Assembly (NCBI GenBank): GCA_963691655.1
Contig: OY829326.1
Span: 23,734,878-23,798,877, forward strand
DNA length: 64,000 bases
Reading direction: 5' to 3'
From: Toxonevra muliebris
Lineage: Eukaryota; Arthropoda; Insecta; Diptera; Pallopteridae
The translations under genes were made by a program, and so were the position numbers. Of the stretch, positions 1-12,022 are shown one piece after another (position 1 is the stretch's first letter; each line of letters begins with the position of its first letter). The notes under the pieces were generated by a model. That model worked only from the letters and a program-made list of their open reading frames with translations, had not been told where the DNA came from and did no database searches.

Positions 1-984
1 CTACTACTGCATTGTTGGGAAGTTATCAGATTTAACAATGGTTGACATAATCTCATCAAAATGTCACGTTCGGTTTTTCTTTGTCTGCTTCCTTTTTTTC
101 TTTTTCTTCAGCGTATTTTTTGAATCACAAAACTCTACTCTGTATGGCTTAAAATGACACTGTATTTGATGTTGTTTTTCTGTTTTGTTGGCGTCACGTC
201 TAATGGTGTTTACTATACACGTTTACATGCTCTTACTTGCAGTTATGTTCCTATTTTTTTCCTTTTTTGCGAAAAAATTACGTAGTCAGCTTAAAGTTTA
301 ACGTAGTCTGAGTTTGTTAATTCTATTGAAAACAAGAAACATTTTATTACAACCATAATTATAAACTACATACACTTTTGATTCTCATCATTATAAAAAA
401 AAAATGATTATATAATTGGTTTCTTTAACATCTTACGTATGGTTTAGTTAGGTACATTTAACAAAATCTAAAGTAGAAAAACTGTATACAAGTAGAATAT
501 AAAAGTTTCAATTTAGCCGAAAATCGGATAGATTTAATACAATCCACATTTGATATTGGAATTCGTTACACTGGAAGTCATTCTATTGAAAACAATAAAC
601 ATGCTTCTTATAGCTTCGAAAACAATCGAAATTAGTTAAATTTTATTTTTGTATCAATTTGAAATAGAACTATTACCAGCTTCTGTATCTTCTGTATCTG
701 AGATTCACATTCGCATTAATGCATTTAAGTTTAGATGCCATGAACAACGGAAAAAATCTCTGATGTTTTGTGGGTTTTTCAGATTTTGTCTTTTTCTGCA
801 AAATGCTTTCAAAAATTGAGGGCAAATTCTCTTGTAATGCGTAAAAATGGACTGACTAAATTATAATTGAGAATTAGTATTGGAAATAATGCATTTCTTT
901 AGCAATTTCATTGCCGTTAGAAATTGCTCTGATAACACTGTGCAACAACCACAATCAGACTCGCTATTTTATATGTAGTCAAGA
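1..984. other. Noncoding AT-rich intron/flank, nothing recognised
   Basis: No ORF with coding character, RNA gene or clear repeat was found. It is presumably part of the long intron upstream of the exon at 14469. Confidence 0.5.
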
Positions 985-1045
985 GTAATTTGGGGTAGCT
1001 GAGCTCGAATCTGAAGACCATTTTGCTCCATAACGTCAGGTTTTT
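985..1045 (+). repeat. Fragment related to the terminal repeat of the element at 34089-34709
   Basis: The run 'gggtagctgagctcgaatct' followed by 'attttgctccataacgtca' aligns without gaps to 34095-34148 ('ggggtcgctgagtccgaatc', then 'gttttgctctgctacgtca'). It shows that the 34-kb element belongs to a dispersed family. Only one end is recognisable here. Confidence 0.45.
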
Positions 1046-1549
1046 AAGATAACGGTACATGAAATCATAAAAATGGCTTTATTAAGACTGTACATTCTTA
1101 ATTTATATTTTATCGTTTTTGGTGTCTATAGAAAAGTTGTGTAGAAGAAAAAGAAGCCGATTTTTTGTGAACTCAAGAATCTTCCATCTAAGCTCCATAC
1201 CACAAATTTTGGCAGTTTTTTAAGTACAGCGTAGAAAAATATGGCTAACATGCTAAATGAATGATAAAAGTATTTTAGTTTGTTAAGGAAATTTGCTTAT
1301 CAAAAAGTATGGGGGTCCTAGCACATTAAAACACCCTCTACCCACTTATGCTTGGAAACGTGATGGGGCAAAATGGTTCAGAATCGAGATCAGCGGCCCC
1401 AAATTACTCATGACTACATATCAAATCAATATATCATATCAAGTAAAACCCTTCTATTTTAATATTCTGTTACTTTAGATGTTAGAGAATAATGTGAAAG
1501 ATAATGCAAAATAAAAACAAGAAATTATTACAATCTAGAATGCAAAACA
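1046..1549. other. Noncoding, nothing recognised
   Basis: AT-rich sequence. A 61-codon ORF at 1293-1478 has no recognisable features and no splice context. Confidence 0.4.
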
Positions 1550-2640
1550 TACATACATGTTCATTTAAAAATTTAATGCCAGTTAAAATTTCTTAACAAT
1601 AAAAATTTTAAATCATAATGAATCATAGGAAAATTTGAATTCCAAACGTTATCCAATTATATATTCATTTAAAATTTCAATGCTTATACTTGTTCAATTT
1701 GAATATCGTTGAAAATTTTAATATTAATTCTATTCCAGTTTCATTCCCAGTTCAAATTTTAATGCTAATTAATGCAAGTTAAATTTCATTATCATCTACA
1801 TTCAACTAGATCAATTTCATTTTCATAGAATATTTAAATGCTAACGCTAGTTTTATTCCATTACTAAGAATTTTCATGTCAATGCTAGTTAATTTTTTCG
1901 TTATCATTCAAATTGTTAACCCTTTGATGCCCAAATTTTAATAAAGTTTTTTGTTTTGAAATTATGGTTACTTGAGTCTTCCACAAGCATGACACCAAAT
2001 TTCATGCTTCTATATTTATTTGTTTGTCCTTTATTAAAGGTTAAAAAATAACTATGGAGCCGTAGACAACCACTGGATAATCCGATTCCTTAATTTTTTT
2101 TTTTTTCCATTCTCTCTTACCTTTTATAAACACATCTGATAAAGAAAATTTCCGCTTAGTAATAATTAAACGCATTAGTTTTCAAAAAATAGTGCAAAAA
2201 ATTTTAATAAAAATTTTGCACTTAGGTTTTTTGCTGGACTTCAAAGACAAAACATTAAAAACAATTACCTAAGCAAGAAATTTCAAATGTTCGGCAATCA
2301 GCAAACGTGAAGAATATCTAACAGAACCGAATACAAACAGCGTTAATAGTAAAATTTGTTAAACTCCTTATTTATGCCACATAAAAGTGAATGTTGCATG
2401 TACGCAACATTGGGTAGGAAAGTGTTAATATTATTTCATAATCATTGAAAATTTTAATGCTATTGCTAGTTCTATTCCATTATTCATTAAAAATTTAAAT
2501 TTCAACGCTAGTTCAATTTCTTTATCGCAGAAATTATTAAAATTTTTAATTCTAATCCAAGTTCAATTCCATTATCATTGAAAATTTTATTATTATACTA
2601 AGTCTGATTGATTTTCAAGTTTTTTAGCGGTAAAGTTAAT
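1550..2640. repeat. Degenerate tandem repeat built on 'ttcattatcattgaaaatttt' type units
   Basis: Imperfect units with the phrases 'gctagttcaattccatt', 'atcattgaaaatttt' and 'aatgctaatgctagtt' recur from about 1550 to 1915 and again from about 2430 to 2610. The gap is filled by the inserted element at 1920-2424. The same phrases recur near 36490-36680 and 41190-41330, so this is a dispersed family of decayed arrays. Confidence 0.5.
1920..2424. mobile_element. Short TTAA-flanked inverted-repeat element (piggyBac-like non-autonomous)
   Basis: TTAA lies on both sides (1916-1919 and 2425-2428). The left end reads ccctttgatgcccaa. The right end, reverse-complemented, reads cactttcctacccaa, which matches at 11 of 15 positions. 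The element interrupts a degenerate repeat array that continues on both sides, consistent with insertion. TTAA targets and C-rich ends are typical of piggyBac-type transposons, and the small size without an ORF fits a non-autonomous derivative. Assignment to piggyBac is inference. Confidence 0.45.
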
Positions 2641-4679
2641 TCAATTTTTTTCAGACATTTTTTGTCATAAAAGCTGTCAATAATTATATTCATAACAGCT
2701 TTGATGGCACTCAATATCAATTAATATTCACATTAAAATTTCATAAATATTTGGCAAAATAAAATTCATTCCTGCATATTCTTATAATCTCGATAACCAA
2801 TTTATCAAAAAAGAAAACAATAGGTTAAACGGAAATAATTTTTCTAAACAATGTTTATTGTCAAAGTCACAAATGTCAAAAAACAAAGAAACAAATCTTC
2901 TTAGCTTAGAAATCAAAAAGCAAACGTTATTTCTTTGTATGTGATACGCCCACCCAAGCCTTTCGAAAACAAACAACATTTCCACATTAGTTTTAAGACA
3001 TGAACTATTATTATTATTATTACTATCGTTCAATTCAATCTCAACTAAAAGTTTAACCTTTTGCACTCTTGCATCATACACTAACTATTGGCCATAATTG
3101 TTATTGATGTGTGTAATACTTATGTGATAGCGGTTATACCGATGAAACGATGAAATGTTGATGATGACGATGATGATGTTTCGTTTTGAACAAATAAAAT
3201 AATAATAATAAATTGTCAATAGCTGTCGGAAATAAAACGTTGATTAAGGTTTTACTTTACACTCAATGAGAAAACAAAAAAATTGTGAAAATAGTTTTTC
3301 TTTCACTCTTTTTTCATTGTTGATGGAGCGTTGATTTTCTCACCTGTTGTTTGTAAATTGCTGCTGGAATGGAAATGGCACAATTGCAGGTAGACAGGCA
3401 GCCACAACAGCAGGCAATACAAATGTCATAAAATAACAGCAAGCAGGAGCAGCAGCCGCAAGGAAAGTTTGGTTTCTTTTAATTTTTTATTATCATTTCT
3501 ATGAACGTGTAATATAAAACGCTCTTTAATAAAGTGGCTGGCGCACTCAGGCAGTTGCATAAACGGGCACACTAGTGAGCATAATAAATCTTCTATTGTA
3601 AAAGAAGAAAAGTCGAATGGTTTTTTGGTGTTTTTCATCTTTTTTTTTTTTTTGAAAATTGAAATATCTTTTGCAGTTTTTTGGGAATGAATAGCGGCGG
3701 CTATAACGAATGGCAATTTTATGATTTTTAAAGAATTTCATACAAAAGAAAAACTAATAGAAAAAGTGTTAAAAATAAAAATACTGCATATATATCTATT
3801 ATTGAACCTTCAGCATTTATTATCAATTTTTTTTTTGTCTTGCTTTGTGGTAGCGTCGTGAGCGTAGCATATGTGTAGCGTGCGCTTTTCGCACTTTTCA
3901 CTTCACACTTTCTTTGATTCATTCAATTTTTGAATTCAATATGCTGTGGTAAATTGCTACTTAAATTTGGCACTTTGTTATTAATTCAATTTCCACTTGT
4001 GCTGTGAAAAATTGTAGAAAAAAGTGGCTTCTTAAATTTATGTTGCTAAAGATGTAAGTTCACAAAGCATTAGCTGCTGCTGCAAATGCTTTTGCTTCAC
4101 TATCACTCTCTGAAAAGCATTTGAGTTAGAGGTAAGTGAGTGTCGTGAAAAGCGATGTATTATTAAATATTTAATGCTACTACTAACTTGTCAGAAAGTG
4201 TGAAGTTTTTTGCAACGAGTTACAATAATTTAAATTGGCGTTTATTAATGTTTCAAATTCGAACAACGATGACTATTATAATTATTATTTTATTATTGTA
4301 TCATGAAAATCGATAAATAAAGTAATATCGACTTGTTAAATTTTAAAGTTATTGACAGTTATTAACAGTGGTGAAAGAGTTATCTTTCTCTCTTATTTTC
4401 TGTCTAAATTTCTTAAAAATATGTAATTAAAATCAAAAATAGCATAAATTACATCTAAAAGTTACACGTTTCGCAAAACAAAAAAAAAAAAAATGCATTT
4501 TCTTTCTAAATAAGATGAGTCAACGAACCTCGTCTGAATACTGTTTCATTACAAAGTAGCAATAAGAGGAAAAGAAAAAAGCATGCCACAGCATCATTTT
4601 CATCAACTCGCCTAAGTTGCATGCGTTTTTGATTTTGTGCGCTTACATAGAAATGCACAGTGGATTAACCAATTTGCCA
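2641..4679. other. Intron sequence, mixed composition, no gene
   Basis: It contains short CAG/GCA-rich patches (about 3360-3470 and 4060-4100) and homopolymers (T13 near 3642). ORFs at 2782-3922 are low-complexity and have no recognisable domain. The less repetitive stretch at about 3340-4260 could hold conserved noncoding sites, which cannot be judged without a comparison species. Confidence 0.4.
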
Positions 4680-5160
4680 TAATATTTAAATTTCATTTCA
4701 TTCATATTATACCAAAACCGATTCACACTAAAACTCACACCATTTCTCAGAAAAAAATTCAAAGCAAAATTCAGACCAAATTTGGATACATAGTAAGACC
4801 GAAATTTTGATCAAAACTCAGACTGAAACTCAGATCATATGAAGACTAATTTCAGACCAAAAATCAAACCAAAATAAATTTCAAACAAAAAATCGTTCCA
4901 AAACTAAACTAAATTTCAGACCAAACCGAAGCCGAATATCAAACAAAAATTTAGAACAAATATAAGACCAAATTTACTATAAAAATCACATTGAAATTTC
5001 AACCAAATGCGGAACAAAAATTAGACCGAAATTCAGCCCAAAAAAATCAGACCAAAATTCGCTTCAAAATTCAAACCAAAAATCACATTTAAAATAAAAC
5101 TAAAAAAAAAAAAACCTAAGAGTAGATCAAAAAGTAAACCAAAAATCATTATCACGCCTT
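4680..5160 (+). repeat. Degenerate 'cagaccaaaatt' tandem repeat
   Basis: Short imperfect units such as 'ttcagaccaaaa', 'atcaaaccaaaa' and 'ttcaaaccaaaa' recur for nearly 500 bases. The same kind of array lies at about 43150-43900. Confidence 0.6.
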
Positions 5161-5186
5161 AAAACTTTTAAGAGGGACTGCAGCAC

Positions 5187-5350
5187 ATATGACGCGCTCA
5201 GAGGAAAAGTAAATCATAAAATTTACTAGAGGACGAAGTTGTTGCCGAGTACGCCTTACGCACACATCCAAAATCAAAATCAAAAATTTTCTATTACACT
5301 CATCCTCTAGTAAATTTTATGCTTCATTTTTCCTCTGAGCGCGTCGTATA
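5187..5350. mobile_element. Foldback (long inverted-repeat) element
   Basis: The left arm, about 5187-5235, and the right arm, about 5302-5350, are inverted copies of each other with a few mismatches. They share 'gacgcgctcagaggaaaa' and 'cataaaatttactagagga'. The loop is about 66 bases. No coding capacity is seen; it is probably a MITE or foldback element. Confidence 0.65.
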
Positions 5351-5929
5351 GTCTTCCCCGTTCTCGATAAATTTTTTCATGCTGAAAAAAAATCCGGGCT
5401 CGGGATCATAGGTTTTTTGAGAAAATGGGGACATATATTCTTTGTTTCCGAATCCATATCGGTACCGTCTTTTCAACAAGAGCGAGTTCGGCTTAATTGT
5501 ACGAACAAATTTAAGTATCAAGTTGAGCTTTATTTTCAACATTCAACATTTCACTGCAAATTGTGCTGCAAAAACTTTCCAACAATTGCAATTATAATTT
5601 CCGTTGTATAAGCAATTTTTCAAATCGAGCTCTGTGTAAGCAAAACGTGTTTAAACTGTCATTCTTTGCTCACATCCAAAGAAATCCAAAATACCCTAGG
5701 GAGTGCTGCAAATACGTTAAAAAGTTGAAGGTTGAAGATTTATTTAAGACACCAGAGTGTTTACGACTTACCAAATCATTGTGCTTCTAGAGTACCATCA
5801 AAGCAGCAGGATTCGGTGATAGCAAGAGCCAATTCTGCCGTTACACTTGAAGCAGCCCAATAAAAACTGGCGCTTTAAGTCATTAATATATCCCTCTAAG
5901 TACAATCCAAAGTCGTTTAAATTAAACCT
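5351..5929. other. Noncoding between foldback element and Tc1 relic
   Basis: Slightly richer in GC than its surroundings. Part of it (about 5620-5900) may be the decayed 5' half of the Tc1-like element that follows, but no motif can be read. Confidence 0.3.
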
Positions 5930-6290
5930 AAATTGAATTCTCAGCTATCATAACCAAACCCTTCCTGACGGCAAAACAAATAAAAAATGGCAGGAATGGG
6001 CTGTCGAACATATGGATAATGATTGGAGCGATGTGGCCTTTATAGCCAAATCTTTTTTATGGACGGCAGATACCATAAAACATGCCTTGTCCATTAAGAA
6101 CAGTAAGATGGTTTGGAGATTAGTTAAGAATCCAGGAAAAGCTCATGTTTGGGGATGCTTTTCAAAACAGAATTTCGACAGGATAATCATGTTTAAAAGA
6201 AATTTGGATATCCTATACATAATCCATTTATACCAGCATAGACTCTTATTTTCTGGCAATAACTGGTTTGGGAAAGGAAACTTAAATTGA
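5930..6290 (+). pseudogene. Tc1-like transposase fragment (decayed)
   Basis: The reading frame at 6012-6290 contains DWSDVAF, then KAHVWGCFSKQNFDRI. This matches the order and spacing of the central catalytic region of Tc1-family transposases: 'W..V.F(T/S)DE', then 'VWGCFS..G.G.I'. The first catalytic Asp position (normally in DES/DEK after W..V.F) reads as Ala-Lys here, so it is inactive. In-frame sequence upstream of 6012 (about 5940-6011, ending KWQEWAVEHM) looks continuous with it. No terminal inverted repeats were found, and the rest of the protein is lost to stops after 6290. Confidence 0.55.
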
Positions 6291-6964
6291 ATGCATTAAG
6301 AGGGCCCTAAACATCAAAATCGCTTGAGCAGCAAGTGAAAAGAAGAAAATTGGATAAGAATTTTGGACTGCGCCTCTCAGTCTCCATATGCTAACCACAT
6401 TGAAAATTTTTGAGCAATTATTAAGCTTAAGATGAGAAATGCCAAGAACATTGCCCAATTGACAGCTTAGGTCAAAATGGCGGTGTTTGTCGCAATCATA
6501 TGATGATATGTCAGCGCATTGGACAAAAAAATGATTGGAGCACACGCTCTTTTGAAAAGACTGTATATGTAATCTGAGCTCTAGAACTCTTAAAACATAA
6601 TTTTTTTTTTTTTTTTTTGGATATTTAGGAAACTCCAAAAATTTTTACAATACAAAATTATTTGATCCATCTTTTCCGACACAAAACTTTTTTATTCAAG
6701 TGAAATCGTTCCGAGTATCTTATAGTCTCAGATTTCCTTTGACTTATTTTTAATGAATTAAGATACTCTCCCTTCCTTTATATCTACTTACTTATTTATT
6801 TTAATATAACATTTAATGCTAACACAACAACTTTTGAAATTGCATTAGTCATGAACAAGGTACTAGTTGTGTCAAAGTTCTTAATTGCTTCTCTACATTC
6901 TGATAGCTTGATTCAAAGTTTTCTGATACAAAATGTTTGAATGGGAGTGAAATTGATTTGATAG
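6291..6964. other. Noncoding; possible decayed 3' part of the Tc1 relic
   Basis: Nothing is readable in any frame apart from a low-complexity minus-strand ORF ending in a T18 tract (about 6601-6618). Confidence 0.3.
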
Positions 6965-7560
6965 TATGTCCTTAATAGGTTATGACTGCCACAATGCCTG
7001 GGTGCTTCTCACTAACCCTTTTCGTATTGCTTTTGAATGTCTGATTGCTGCAGACTACTTTTAACAATCTCTTATTTGCTTCAAACTACTTTTAACAATT
7101 TCTTATTTCGTCTTTAAGCCTCTGACTTTCTCATACCGGGTCTGACTCCCTTTTACTGCCTCTGAATGTATCTCATTTCACCTTACAGTTGGTATTGGCA
7201 TTATTGGTATCTTCTGAGCATTTCACAATGACTCGTCTGCCACAAAGTGTGTTGATACAATCGAAATTGCTTCGACTCATTACTCTTAATAGAGTCTGAA
7301 TACCTAAAACCGGTCTTCAATGTCATTCACTGTTGCTTATAACCTTGTATTGCCTTCCCTGATATCCCTTTTTGCTTCTGATTTCGTCCTAAAATACCAA
7401 ATTGCCTGTGACTGTCTCTAATTGTCTTTGACTGCCTTTTATTGTTTTTGCCAGCCTTTTATTGTCTTTAACCTTAACCGGATGTCCCTGTAAATCTTCG
7501 ATTTCTTCTAATAGCCTCTATCCAACTGCCCCTTAAAACCTTCGATAACCTCCAACAACC
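6965..7560 (+). repeat. Degenerate pyrimidine-rich tandem repeat ('tgcctctgactgtctttga')
   Basis: Imperfect units containing tctgactgcc, attgtctttgac and ttttattgtcttt recur through the stretch. A clear local duplication is 'ctacttttaacaat(c/t)tcttattt' at about 7048 and 7084. There is no coding signal. Confidence 0.45.
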
Positions 7561-9703
7561 ACTTAAACCTCAACTAGCATCAAAAAGCTGTGATGTCTAA
7601 AGACGAAAAAAGCAAAGAAAATGTGGGATTTGCCCCACTGTGCAGCATCGTGCCACTTTTCATAAATATGTGTGTGCACTATGTATTTTCTCACTTAAAC
7701 TTGTGTGAATATTTTAAAAATAGTCAAAGACAATTTAAAGAATATAAGCAAGCAAAACCACTAAAAATACTATCTCAACACACACTACAACAACAACAGG
7801 CTCCCAAGAATTAAAAGTTGCAAAGAAAATTAAGCGCAAGTGTGCGTCATGCGTTCTAGAGCACAGAATAAATCTAAAATTTTTGAAAAAACTAAATTAG
7901 TATTCAAAAAAAAAAAGAAGAAAATGTGCGTTTGGTTTACCAAAATATTTGAGTTAATTGAAATGCTCTTACAAAAAGCTATAAAAAATGCAGGCACATT
8001 TAATAGTTAGTGTAAATGGAACATCGCATTAGCTCAATGCAACCCTGTGCCAACGCAAGCTGCTGGCAAAAATCATTGACACAAACAGTTGACATCAATG
8101 AAATAAGAATTTGAATTCTAAAAAATTAAAGGAAACATTCACTTTTCATGTTCTACCATACAAAAATTTACGTTAACGTATTTTCGTGAATATTTTAGCA
8201 TAATTTTTCAAACAATTTATGAAAAATTTTCTTCAGGCAGTCATTACTGGACTTAGTTCGGCTTAACTGCTTTGTTTTTTTTTTTCATTTTTTGTTGTGT
8301 TGTTGATTAGTCACGATTTTTGCATAAACTTCTTTGTATTTCATACTAATACATACAATTTTTGTAATTTTGGACAAGCTCATATACAGCTCCATAAACG
8401 CTTACCTACTATATTCCCTTCGTTGTCGCTGTCGTTATCGTCGTGCAAATATTAGGTGTGGCACTCACTTCTTTCATAATCATAAAGAGAAAGGCGTTTT
8501 TGTTTTTCTTTTTCCAACACCGTTAAAAAAAAAAACTAAAACTTAAAAGAAAAATTGCATAGAATTATAAAACATAACTTAATACTTTGCGATGCTCCTT
8601 TCTAGCAATGAACTTTATTAAATTACATGGCATTAACAAATTCATGAAATTAAATATTCTCTCATTTAGTAGTAAAAAAAAAGTACTTGGTTGCTATTTT
8701 TTTTCCTTTTTTTTTTCTTTTTTGTTTGATCGTTCTTAGCATTTTGAAGGCGTTTTTCGGTTTTTGTTTTTCAACTACAATATGAGGGAGCACACGTGTT
8801 CATTCTTTATACCTAACTTTAACTTTTAGTCATATTTATTCCTGCTCTTGCAGTTGTTTCTTTTTTCTAAAGGCCAAGCCCAAATTTCGTGTGCAATTCT
8901 ATTGTTTTAGGTCTAACTATTTTAATGTGTACCTATCCAAATCTTCTAATCCCAAAGATAAGAGAACATAACAATGAACGAACCAAAAATTTTGCTTTGA
9001 ATTGTCTGTCAACGTTTTTTCCTTTTACGTTGTTGTTATAACTACCAATTATGTTCAACATTTTTTATTTTATTTGTTTTTGCATAAAGAATTAACTAAA
9101 AATATTTTATGAAAATACATAACATTGTTATGCCGTAATAACTGACTTAGAATGTGTATAGTAATAGAGATTCATAAAATGTTAGCAATGGCAGTAATTA
9201 CTACTTACAATCTTGGTTAAGAATTTGAATAGTACATATAGGCTACAATTCGATATTACGAACTTTACAAACTGAAACTATTCCCAGTGATTGTTATTTA
9301 CATATACATATGTGGCTTCTTACTACCTTTGATTAGCTCTGGGTACCTTCTTTTGCTCTTCTTCCAGCTCTTTGATGATCTGAGTATCTCACATTTTTTC
9401 TTACATCTTGATATTACCAAAAAGTGCCTCCTACCAATTGGTTCCGATAGCCCAAGCTAACTCTATTGTTTAGTCATATAATTTCACTTTCAATCTCGTC
9501 ATGGATTTGTAACCCAATTTCTACATCGTAGGGGTAGACTACTGTGTTGTTAAAGGAATTTGATGAAAAATCGACATTGGAACTTTAAATAACCGTTATT
9601 TTGAATTTAAAAACGTTTAGTGTTCTATATAAAATGGTGCTAAAAGCCGAATATAAAAGAATATATTGTTTGTATTACTTCAACTTCGGACTTCATAATT
9701 ATA
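7561..9703. other. Intron sequence, no gene
   Basis: AT-rich with poly-T and poly-A tracts (about 8274-8285, 8698-8722). ORFs at 7590-7814 and 8334-8546 are short and low-complexity. Confidence 0.4.
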
Positions 9704-10949
9704 AGGTATGTATAAGAAAAAAACTGGTCGCGGTAAACATGTTGTATTAATTCAAATATGAAAGTTACAGCAAATGTTACTGTTATTAATTCGTAGAGAA
9801 TTTTCCTTTTTACATTTCTGCATCATTATTTTTTCTGATTTTTTTACATTACGCAAAATGAGTTCATCGAAATCGAGCACGCGCGATATAATTGTGCGCA
9901 AAAATCAAGATTTTCCACATATGTCACATAAAGACATTGTCAAAAGTCAAAAAATTGCAAAATCTACGGTAACTTTCGTACTTAAAAACTTTAGTGAACG
10001 ACTAACTACCGAAAAGAAAACTAAAAGTGGGCAAAAGAAGGGGTTCATCTCGGAGGAAAAAGCAAAGAAAGTGAAAAACTTTTTTCAAAGAAATCCAGGC
10101 CTTTCCATCAGAGATGTTGCTAAAAACGTCCATATGTCAGCCGGATATGTTCAAAAAGTACGCAGAGTAAAAGGACTTAAGACGTATAAAGTTCCGCTAG
10201 CCCCGAACCGGAATGACAAAAAAAATGCAGCAGCAGAAACTCGCGCACGAAAGCTGTATGACAAAATTGTACATAATTTTAATTGCATGATCATGGATAA
10301 CGAAACGTATGTCAAAGCAGACTTTAATCCGCTTCCTGGTCAGCTGTTGTTGATGTTGCGCCTAAATTTAAGCTAAAGAAAGTGGACAAGTTTGCAAAGA
10401 AATATTTGGTTTGGCAAGCAATTTGCCAATGCGGCATAAAGAGTGCAGTTTTTCTCACTACTGGTACCATCAATCAAAAAATTTACGTCTACTGCCAATG
10501 GTACGTCTTCACAAGGCTCCTGTCCTCTTCTGGCCAGATTTAGCCACTTGCCATTACAGCAAAACGGCAATGACGTGATATAAAGAGAAAGAGGTACAAA
10601 TTCTTATAAAAGATACCAATCCCCCAAATTGCCCCGAATTTCGGCCGATAGAAAAATATTGGACTATAATGAAAAGAAAATTGCTAAAAACGAAGCAAGT
10701 GGTCAAAATGAGAAACAGCTGCAGAAAAAGTGGACTACTGTGGCATCTCAAATGTCCCAAATTGATGTGCAACGTTTAGTGGCAAAGTTGCGATTTTTCG
10801 CATACGCACCAACCAAATAAATAAGGTTTTTATTTTTCTTAAAGTTACTGTTATAACCTTTCAATTGATGTGTGAATTTCTGTTTTTGTTTAAAAAATAT
10901 AATTTTTATAACAAGTTAATGTCGAGCAGTTTTTTTCGTATACATGCCT
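9704..10949 (+). mobile_element. DD37E-type IS630-Tc1-mariner transposon, full length with both ends
   Basis: TA dinucleotides flank the element (9702-9703 and 10950-10951). The 27-bp ends at 9704-9730 and 10923-10949 are inverted copies with 3 mismatches, sharing 'gaaaaaaactg'; weaker similarity runs on to about 35 bp. The 1246-bp length and the single decayed transposase gene fit a complete Tc1/mariner-superfamily element. The TA target is the superfamily standard. Confidence 0.85.
9858..10820 (+). pseudogene. DD37E transposase, frameshifted
   Basis: Cut-and-paste transposase of the IS630-Tc1-mariner superfamily. The ATG at 9858 opens a frame that runs to a stop at 10374. The N-terminal half shows two helix-turn-helix-like blocks (HKDIVKSQKIAKSTV; LSIRDVAKNVHMSAGYVQKV). 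The first catalytic Asp is in CMIMDNETYV. A frameshift near 10345 moves the protein to the next frame, where KYLVWQAICQCG follows. The second Asp is in DLATCHYSK and the catalytic Glu in PEFRPIEKYW. Counting through one internal stop gives 37 residues between them, the DD37E signature known from mosquitoes and other insects. At least one frameshift and one stop make this copy inactive. Confidence 0.85.
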
Positions 10950-10951
10950 TA

Positions 10952-11929
10952 TGTCTCGCTCTTAAACTTGTTACTCTCCTTGCTACATTTACTGGTCAAA
11001 CTAGTGTTCGTTGATAAATAATAAAAGTGGTTTTTAAAATGTAGTGACAAATTGGGGTCTAATAGTCTCAGAACTCTACAGGGTCTTTCTAAAATCAAAA
11101 TATTTAATTTTTTTCAACGCTTTTTGGATCATGTTTTCACGAATGTTTTTAAATAAACAATATGAAATTCTTTGGAAGTCCAACATATTTTGCATTGACC
11201 AGTTTTTGACGACGTTCATTTAAAAAGAGGATCATCCCTGTGTCTTTTTTCATATGCTGAGTTTAAAAAAATTATATTTTAAAACACTTTCGGCTGTGAA
11301 AGGGTTAATACCTAACTATACTCAGTGCTCTTTATTGCTTTGAGTGTTTAAATTTACAAAAAATTTGAAAAAAAATCAGAGCTAAATTTTATTTTTCTAA
11401 AATTTACGAGTATTTGGATTGCCATTCACTTTCGAATATTCTGAAATTTATTTTGAAACCTTTCAATTTACGGAATATAATTTCGAAAATTCTGAGCCAT
11501 TTTATTTAGATTTTCCTAAAATCAATTGGATATTCTGAATTATAATTGACTGTTCTGCAATTAATTTGGAATATTTGCAACCTATTTTGTATGTTCTGAA
11601 ACTGGCTTGGTGTGTATTATTCGAAACCAACTAAAAATATTTGGGATGATCTGATTTCAATTTGAAATGTATTTAAATACATTTTATAATTCAGAAATAC
11701 AATTGAAGAATTCTTGCATATAGCATTTTTTTTTTTTTTTAGAAAATATTGTGAAATTTAGGTAAATAAAAATAAGCTGGATATGTTCCAGCTATTTGAA
11801 GGCAAAAAGTTTCTTTCGTACTAACTTCGATTCCTTAGTTGAATTTATTTTATTATTATTTTTTTTTTTTATAAGATTGGTTATATTAGGCTTAATAACT
11901 TGATAACAGTGTTCATCCTTGTAATCAGA
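10952..11929. other. AT-rich noncoding stretch
   Basis: Short recurring phrases ('attctgaaat', 'gaatattctga') at about 11420-11700 suggest another decayed array. 'gaaagggttaa' at 11297-11307 resembles the end of the TTAA elements, but no partner end was found. Confidence 0.35.
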
Positions 11930-12022
11930 GACATTGTACTGAACATTCTACACTGTTAACGACCTGATTAGTACAATTGATCACTGATCTGTATCATCGA
12001 TTACAGATTAAGTAGTACCAAT

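Noticed and set aside
11297..11311. Another TTAA-element end ('gaaagggttaa')
   Set aside because: No opposite end with a second TTAA could be found upstream.
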